From contig CADBFL010000039.1 in the NCBI GenBank assembly GCA_902793875.1, forward strand, positions 1 to 11,001: a stretch of 11,001 nt of DNA. The letters are read 5' to 3'. The notes beneath the pieces were generated by a model, which had not been told where the DNA came from, ran no database searches, and was given only the letters and a program-made list of their open reading frames with translations. Below, in pieces: positions 8,040-11,001 of this stretch; the stretch's first letter is position 1, and each line of letters begins with the position of its first letter. Both the position numbers and the translations under genes were made by a program. Source of the stretch: an uncultured Eubacteriales bacterium. GTDB taxonomy: Bacteria; Bacillota; Clostridia; Peptostreptococcales; Anaerovoracaceae.

Positions 8040-8621
8040 ATGAGAAGTATCATACTTGCATCCGCATCTCCGCGGAGACTCGAGATACTGAATAAACACG
8101 GGATAGAGCCACTCGTCATGCCCTCACGGGCTGACGAGGCTCTTCCTTTTGGCGCAGGAATGAGGGAGGCTGTAGAGATGCTGGCTCCCCGCAAGGCCGA
8201 AGCCTGTTTCGAAGAGATCAAAGGCGATGACAGCCTGAAGGATCATCTGATCATCGCCGCCGACACCATAGTCTGGAAGGACGGGATAATGGGCAAGCCC
8301 GAATCGGAAGCCGATGCTTTCCGCATGCTGGACGCGATCAGAGGGACTTCGCACTTTGTGGTGACAGGAGTGTGCCTCATGGAGGCCGGCAGCGGAGAGA
8401 AGACCGTGCTGAGCGATGTGACGGAGGTGTTCTGCAAGGATTATTCCGATGAGGACATCCGCGAATACCTTTCAATGGAGGAGCCTTACGACAAGGCGGG
8501 CTCCTACGCGATACAGGGCTACTTCGGACGCTACATCGATCACATAGAAGGGGACTACGAAAACGTGGTCGGCCTGCCGTTCTATCGCATCGAACCGTTC
8601 CTTAATAAGAGCATCCGATAG
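8040..8621 (+). CDS. maf: Maf family nucleoside triphosphate pyrophosphatase
   Basis: This 193-residue cytoplasmic enzyme hydrolyses non-canonical or excess nucleoside triphosphates to the monophosphate and pyrophosphate. The family signatures are all present: SASPRR at residues 8-13, a lysine in PRKAE (K52), the catalytic Asp in AADTIV (D75), GKP at 85-87, and PYDKAGSYAIQG at 149-160 with Q159. The ADTIV and DKAGSYAIQG forms match the dTTP/UTP pyrophosphatase branch (YhdE type) better than the m7GTP branch (YceF type). Length is typical. The start lies six bases after the stop of the repeat-protein gene with only a weak ribosome binding site, so it probably depends on coupled translation of the same transcript. 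No terminator with a U tract follows its stop. Maf is classically linked to septum and shape genes in Bacillus, but none is visible here. Confidence 0.95.
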   Translation: MRSIILASASPRRLEILNKHGIEPLVMPSRADEALPFGAGMREAVEMLAPRKAEACFEEIKGDDSLKDHLIIAADTIVWKDGIMGKPESEADAFRMLDAIRGTSHFVVTGVCLMEAGSGEKTVLSDVTEVFCKDYSDEDIREYLSMEEPYDKAGSYAIQGYFGRYIDHIEGDYENVVGLPFYRIEPFLNKSIR

Positions 8622-8803
8622 AATGCTCAGTTCGCTGGTCCTCGGTTCTGCCATTGCATCCTCAGTCTCTTGCGAGCGCGGGGAGTTTTCGACGTCGCAC
8701 TGGGTACCGGGACTCCGTCTCAAACATCCAGCCGCTTCGCATCGCTCCATCGGTGCAGCTGCCATGAACCTCGAACACGCTCACACCGCATTCTATCGAA
8801 TGC
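8609..8803. repeat. 11-bp inverted repeat bracketing the maf-infC intergenic region
   Basis: CGATAGAATGC at 8616-8626 recurs in inverted orientation as GCATTCTATCG at 8788-8798. Each copy also sits inside its own small hairpin: GAGCAT/ATGCTC (8609-8614 with 8623-8628, spanning the maf stop) and GCATTC/GAATGC (8788-8793 with 8798-8803). The roughly 160 bases between the copies hold no gene I can support; open frames on both strands here look accidental. Confidence 0.6.
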
Positions 8804-8815
8804 ATAAAAAAACCG

Positions 8816-8844
8816 TTGACAGGCAATGCCCGCGTCTGTATAAT
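8816..8844 (+). promoter_or_regulatory. Consensus housekeeping promoter of the infC-rpmI-rplT operon
   Basis: TTGACA (8816-8821) and TATAAT (8839-8844) are both perfect matches to the sigma-70/sigma-A consensus, with an ideal 17-base spacer. Transcription should start at about 8851, giving a leader of about 143 nt before the infC start codon. Confidence 0.92.
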
Positions 8845-8850
8845 AGGCAA

Positions 8851-8993
8851 GGTCAAAGCAGAAGTTATCCGCTTCTCGCCTTGCAGACTAGCGTTGGCAG
8901 GGCCTCATAAGAAAGAAATTCTTATTCGCGGATGCTTGTGTGTCCGCGATTTTTTATGAAAAGGGTTTCTCAGACGAAAGGGAGGGCAGAACC
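8851..8993 (+). ncRNA. Structured autoregulatory leader of the infC operon (L20-leader type)
   Basis: The leader can fold as nested stems: GCAAGG near 8847-8852 with CCTTGC near 8879-8884, enclosing AGAAG/CTTCT; a 7-bp hairpin ATAAGAA/TTCTTAT (8907-8913 with 8919-8925); then an intrinsic terminator at 8926-8955. Leaders in this position in Firmicutes are known to bind ribosomal protein L20 and attenuate transcription of infC-rpmI-rplT. I identify the class from position and architecture; I have not matched the L20-binding core base by base. Confidence 0.7.
8926..8955 (+). terminator. Attenuator (intrinsic terminator) upstream of infC
   Basis: A perfect 7-bp stem (TCGCGGA at 8926-8932 with TCCGCGA at 8943-8949) and a 10-base loop are followed by six T residues. 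It lies between the operon promoter and the infC start, so it can only act as a conditional terminator within the leader. Confidence 0.9.
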
Positions 8994-9530
8994 ATTAGCG
9001 CCAGAGACAACAGAAGAGAACAGACCCAGATCAATGAGTACATCAGGGCGAAAGAAGTCCGCCTCATTGACGAAGAGGGCCAGATGCGCGGTATATTCAG
9101 CATAGACGAAGCGCTTGCCATGGCAGAGGAAGCAGACCTCGACCTGGTCAACATCTCGCCTAATGCAGATCCGCCTGTCTGCAAGATACTCGACTACGGC
9201 AAATACCGTTACGAGCAGCAGAAAAAAGAGAAGAACGCAAAGAAGAACCAGCGTGTCACGGAGATCAAGGAGATCAGGCTGAGCGCGTCCATCGAAGACC
9301 ACGACATCACGGTCAAGGCGAAGGCAGCGAGCAAGTTCCTGCAGGACGGCGACAAGGTCAAGGTGTCCCTGAGATTCCGCGGCAGAGAGCGTGACTACAC
9401 GCAGCTCGGTTTCGACGCGATGAAAAAATTCGCAGACATGGTTTCCGAATTCGGCGTGATCGAAAAGGAACCTAAGATGGAGGGACGCAGGATGAACATG
9501 TTCCTCGCACCGAAAAAGGACAAAAAATAG
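8994..9530 (+). CDS. infC: Translation initiation factor IF-3, AUU start
   Basis: IF-3 binds the 30S subunit, keeps it apart from 50S and checks the start codon and initiator tRNA. The 178-residue product has the N-domain (INEYIRAKEVRLIDEEG near residue 12, then DLVNISPNADPPVCKILDYGKYRYE), the basic linker (QQKKEKNAKKNQ) and the C-domain (KEIRLSASIEDHDITVKAKAASKFL, KVSLRFRGRE, and PKMEGRRMNMFLAP). I start the gene at ATT 8994: it has a strong site AGGGAGG eight bases upstream, gives the usual N-terminus and length, and AUU is the start that E. coli and some Bacillus infC genes use for IF-3 self-control. The in-frame GTG at 8940 lies inside the attenuator stem-loop and has no ribosome binding site. 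It is first in the operon, 26 bases before rpmI. Confidence 0.96.
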   Translation: MSARDNRREQTQINEYIRAKEVRLIDEEGQMRGIFSIDEALAMAEEADLDLVNISPNADPPVCKILDYGKYRYEQQKKEKNAKKNQRVTEIKEIRLSASIEDHDITVKAKAASKFLQDGDKVKVSLRFRGRERDYTQLGFDAMKKFADMVSEFGVIEKEPKMEGRRMNMFLAPKKDKK

Positions 9531-9556
9531 ACTTACATACAGGAGGATGATTCAAG

Positions 9557-9757
9557 ATGGCTAAGAACAAGATGAAGTCACACAGAGGCGCAATGAAGCG
9601 TCTGCACGTTACAGGCTCCGGAAAGGTCAAGAGAAACAAGGCGTACAAGAGCCACATTCTTACAAAGAAGACCGCTAAGAGGAAGAGAGGCCTCAGAAAG
9701 GCTACTACTCTTACAAGTGCAGATCTGAAGCGTATGCTGAGGTCGATGGGCAAGTAA
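9557..9757 (+). CDS. rpmI: 50S ribosomal protein L35
   Basis: This 66-residue, strongly basic protein has the L35 signature: MAKNKMKSHRGAMKRLHVTGSGKVKRNKAYKSH in outline, then ILTKKTAKRKRGLRK and a C-terminal LKRMLRSMGK. L35 is a late-assembly component of the large ribosomal subunit. A perfect AGGAGG at 9541-9546 sits ten bases before the ATG. It is the middle gene of the infC-rpmI-rplT operon. In other bacteria L20 represses it post-transcriptionally or through the leader. Confidence 0.98.
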   Translation: MAKNKMKSHRGAMKRLHVTGSGKVKRNKAYKSHILTKKTAKRKRGLRKATTLTSADLKRMLRSMGK

Positions 9758-9774
9758 TCGGGGAGGTGTAACAA

Positions 9775-10128
9775 ATGGCAAGAGTTAAGAAGGGCGTAAA
9801 CGCTCACAAGAGACATAAGAAGGTACTGAAGCAGGCTAAGGGTTTCTACGGCAGAAGGAAGAACACCTTCAGAGCAGCCAACCCGGCAGTCATGAGAAGC
9901 CTGAGATCCGCATACATCGGACGCAAGAACAAGAAGAGAGAGTACAGAAGACTCTGGATCGCAAGGATCAACGCTGCGACAAGAGCTAACGGCATCTCTT
10001 ACAGCAAGTTCATGAACGGCCTCAAGAAGGCGGGCATCGAGATCAACCGCAAGATGCTCTCCGAGATGGCTATCTATGACGCTGCCGGCTTCGCAGAACT
10101 CTGCGAGACAGCTAAGAAGAACATATAA
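9775..10128 (+). CDS. rplT: 50S ribosomal protein L20
   Basis: This 117-residue basic protein has the L20 signature: MARVKKGVNAHKRHKK, then LKQAKGFYGRRKNTFRAAN, AYIGRKNKKREYRRLWIARINAA and the C-terminal SYSKFMNGLKKAGIEINRK. L20 binds 23S rRNA early in 50S assembly. Its C-terminal domain is the operon repressor in both E. coli and Bacillus, acting on mRNA structures that mimic its rRNA site, so it is the likely ligand of the upstream leader. GGGAGGTG at 9761-9768 is its ribosome binding site, 17 bases after rpmI. Its stop codon overlaps the start of a further small gene. Confidence 0.98.
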   Translation: MARVKKGVNAHKRHKKVLKQAKGFYGRRKNTFRAANPAVMRSLRSAYIGRKNKKREYRRLWIARINAATRANGISYSKFMNGLKKAGIEINRKMLSEMAIYDAAGFAELCETAKKNI

Positions 10129-10301
10129 TGGAATATTTTGCCAGTCATATAGGGATAATATTCCTGGCTGCATGCTTCGTGGCGTTATGCGCTGTCGGAT
10201 GGTGGCTCCTCACCGAGAGAAACGCTGTCCTCAAAAGACAGAGGGCAGAGGCAAGGCGAAAGGCAGCTGCCGGCACTGACGGCAAACCTGATAATGAATA
10301 A
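10128..10301 (+). CDS. Small single-pass membrane protein, 57 residues, last gene of the infC operon
   Basis: The ATG at 10128-10130 shares one base with the rplT stop (TAATG), an arrangement typical of translational coupling; no separate ribosome binding site is evident. The product starts MEYFASHIGIIFLAACF, has one hydrophobic segment at about residues 8-28 ending in GWWLL, then TERN and a highly basic tail (KRQRAEARRKAAAG) closing with TDGKPDNE. This predicts one transmembrane helix with a positively charged cytoplasmic C-terminus. It ends 12 bases before the operon terminator, so it lies within the transcript. I do not recognise a family. A real gene is likely from the overlap, the clear helix plus basic tail and the terminator position, but the short length leaves doubt. 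Confidence 0.7.
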   Translation: MEYFASHIGIIFLAACFVALCAVGWWLLTERNAVLKRQRAEARRKAAAGTDGKPDNE

Positions 10302-10313
10302 CACAATGAAAAA

Positions 10314-10337
10314 CTCCGGCCCGATGCCGGAGCTTTT
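10314..10337 (+). terminator. Rho-independent terminator of the infC-rpmI-rplT operon
   Basis: A perfect 7-bp GC-rich stem, CTCCGGC (10314-10320) with GCCGGAG (10326-10332), and a 5-base loop are followed by CTTTT. It lies 12 bases after the stop of the small membrane protein gene and closes the operon. The T tract is short but the stem is strong. Confidence 0.87.
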
Positions 10338-10540
10338 CATTTGCGAAAATATCTAACTAAGAAAGAACAATCAAAAGAAAAAGGTAAACTGTCGAATATC
10401 TTTCGACATCATCATAATAGCATCCTATTGTGTAGGAATTATTGAGCAAATGTGAAGAAAAAGACACAAAAGAACGGCAACTCATTGAAAACGATATGTC
10501 GATCCATTCAAGCGAGCGGAACACCCGGGCTTTCCTGATT
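10338..10540. other. AT-richer intergenic stretch without a supported gene
   Basis: Base composition shifts to A/T-rich just after the operon terminator. The only structure I see is a 6-bp hairpin, GTCGAA/TTCGAC (10391-10396 with 10402-10407). Lone TTGTGTAG (10428-10435) and ACACAAA (10464-10470) resemble the heptamers of the array downstream but do not keep its spacing. Short open frames here lack ribosome binding sites and protein-like composition. Confidence 0.5.
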
Positions 10541-10796
10541 TGTGTATCGGTCGCCAATTCCCGCTCAGTCATACACAAAAGCGCCATCGTGAGGCGGCTC
10601 CTGAGTACACGTGCGTACTGTTTTGTGTATGGCCGGTACATATTCTCAAAACGATACACATGATTTCGCGAAAAGCTGTGTATCGTTTTCCGATATCGGC
10701 ATGTCTATACACAAATCACATGCTTCAGCAGACTATGTGGCGGACCGGACCGTCAAAAATGTGTATGAAAAGCAGGAATCCGGCAGCCCATACACA
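10541..10796. repeat. Symmetric array of four TGTGTAT-N23-ATACACA units
   Basis: Four 37-bp units occur at 10541-10577, 10624-10660, 10677-10713 and 10760-10796. Each is TGTGTAT, exactly 23 unrelated bases, then ATACACA. The gaps between units are 46, 16 and 46 bases, so all eight heptamers are placed symmetrically about 10668/10669. That point is the centre of a palindrome, TTTCGCGAAA (10664-10673). The 23-base inserts and the 46-base gaps show no clear similarity to each other. Many heptamers extend to TTTGTGTAT or TTTTGTGTAT. I do not recognise this as a known repeat family; it is not a CRISPR array, since the repeats are too short and alternate in direction. Confidence 0.85.
10648..10689. 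repeat. Central 42-bp palindrome of the array
   Basis: AAAACGATACACA (10648-10660) and TGTGTATCGTTTT (10677-10689) are a perfect 13-bp inverted repeat. The 16-base centre contains a second perfect palindrome, TTTCGCGAAA, so 36 of 42 bases obey the dyad. No T tract follows that would make it a standard terminator beyond the TTTT within the arm. Confidence 0.9.
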
Positions 10797-10942
10797 AGGG
10801 GTCTCGCATCTTCTGTACAGCAAGCCCATAGCCTTTACAAAAAGAGGCTGCTGTTCTGCACCGTGAGCGCCAGCGCCGTCGCCGGGCCCCTCACACAGCC
10901 CAGGCGGCAGCATTTATCGGAGGAGCTGTGCCGACGGAGATC

Positions 10943-10989
10943 AATGCTTCCGACTTTACGGCAACGCCGTGAGATCGGAAGGAAGCATT
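10943..10989. repeat. Nested hairpin near the window end
   Basis: AATGCTTCC (10943-10951) and GGAAGCATT (10981-10989) are a perfect 9-bp inverted repeat. Inside it, CTTCCGA (10947-10953) can instead pair with TCGGAAG (10975-10981), and ACGGC/GCCGT (10958-10962 with 10966-10970) forms a tight inner stem with a 3-base loop. The outer and middle stems compete for the same bases. No U tract follows. The stretch 10797-10942 holds nothing else I can support. Confidence 0.7.
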
Positions 10990-11001
10990 ACAGAGCGGCG
11001 C

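Noticed and set aside
8609..8628. Terminator at the end of maf
   Set aside because: The GAGCAT/ATGCTC hairpin spans the maf stop codon and has no following T tract.
8623..8910. Possible 95-residue gene between maf and infC, and overlapping frames on the minus strand
   Set aside because: The plus-strand frame runs through the consensus promoter and into the leader RNA, has no ribosome binding site, and none of the frames has recognisable motifs.
10541..10796. CRISPR array
   Set aside because: The conserved unit is only seven bases (up to ten), alternates in direction and is spaced 23/46/23/16, unlike direct repeats of 23-45 bases with constant-length spacers. No cas gene is visible.
10541..10796. 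Integron attC-like cassette sites
   Set aside because: The heptamers do not match the attC core sites (GTTRRRY/RYYYAAC), and no cassette genes lie between the units.
10891..11001. Possible C-terminal end of a minus-strand gene (36 open codons ending at TCA 10891), with a weak minus-strand terminator-like stem and T run near 10837-10876
   Set aside because: The composition looks protein-like, but 36 codons open by chance is not rare, the plus strand is similarly open here, and the segment overlaps the nested hairpin. Sequence beyond 11001 is needed.

Overview
The window looks like chromosomal DNA of moderately high GC from an anaerobic Gram-positive bacterium, most likely a member of the Clostridia. 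This rests on the infC-rpmI-rplT operon with an attenuator-type leader and an AUU start, the strong AGGAGG-type ribosome binding sites, a consensus sigma-A type promoter, and secreted or membrane proteins without outer-membrane features. The taxonomic call is an inference; no rRNA or other decisive marker is present.

Region 1 (1-5367) is the 3' part of an operon for an Mrp/complex-I-like membrane complex. Three paralogous antiporter-like subunits (MrpD/NuoL/M/N type) lie in tandem: one cut off by the window start, one starting with GTG in a 4-base overlap, and one starting with ATG in a 4-base overlap. Between the second and third sits a single-pass membrane protein with a long Pro/Glu/Ala-rich repeat stalk and a small C-terminal HeH/SAP-like helical domain. 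A strong intrinsic terminator closes the operon. The third antiporter-like subunit has Asn where its two siblings have the conserved TM7 lysine.

Region 2 (5368-8621) holds an 844-residue exported protein made of about ten tandem beta-rich repeats of 70-80 residues (DUF5666-like by eye), with a hexanucleotide-repeat-encoded Glu-Pro stalk before the last repeat. A Maf nucleotide pyrophosphatase gene follows six bases downstream and is probably co-transcribed.

Region 3 (8622-10337) is a translation operon: a perfect TTGACA-N17-TATAAT promoter, a structured leader of about 140 nt with an intrinsic attenuator, infC (AUU start), rpmI, rplT, then a 57-residue single-pass membrane protein overlapping the rplT stop by one base, and a terminator. 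About 190 bases between maf and the promoter are bracketed by an 11-bp inverted repeat.

Region 4 (10338-11001) has no convincing gene. Its AT-richer first part leads into the most unusual structure of the window: four units of TGTGTAT-N23-ATACACA with exact spacing. Inter-unit gaps are 46, 16 and 46 bases, so the 256-bp array is symmetric about a central palindrome. The intervening sequences are unrelated, so the heptamers and their spacing are what is conserved. I do not recognise this element. A further nested hairpin lies near the window end.
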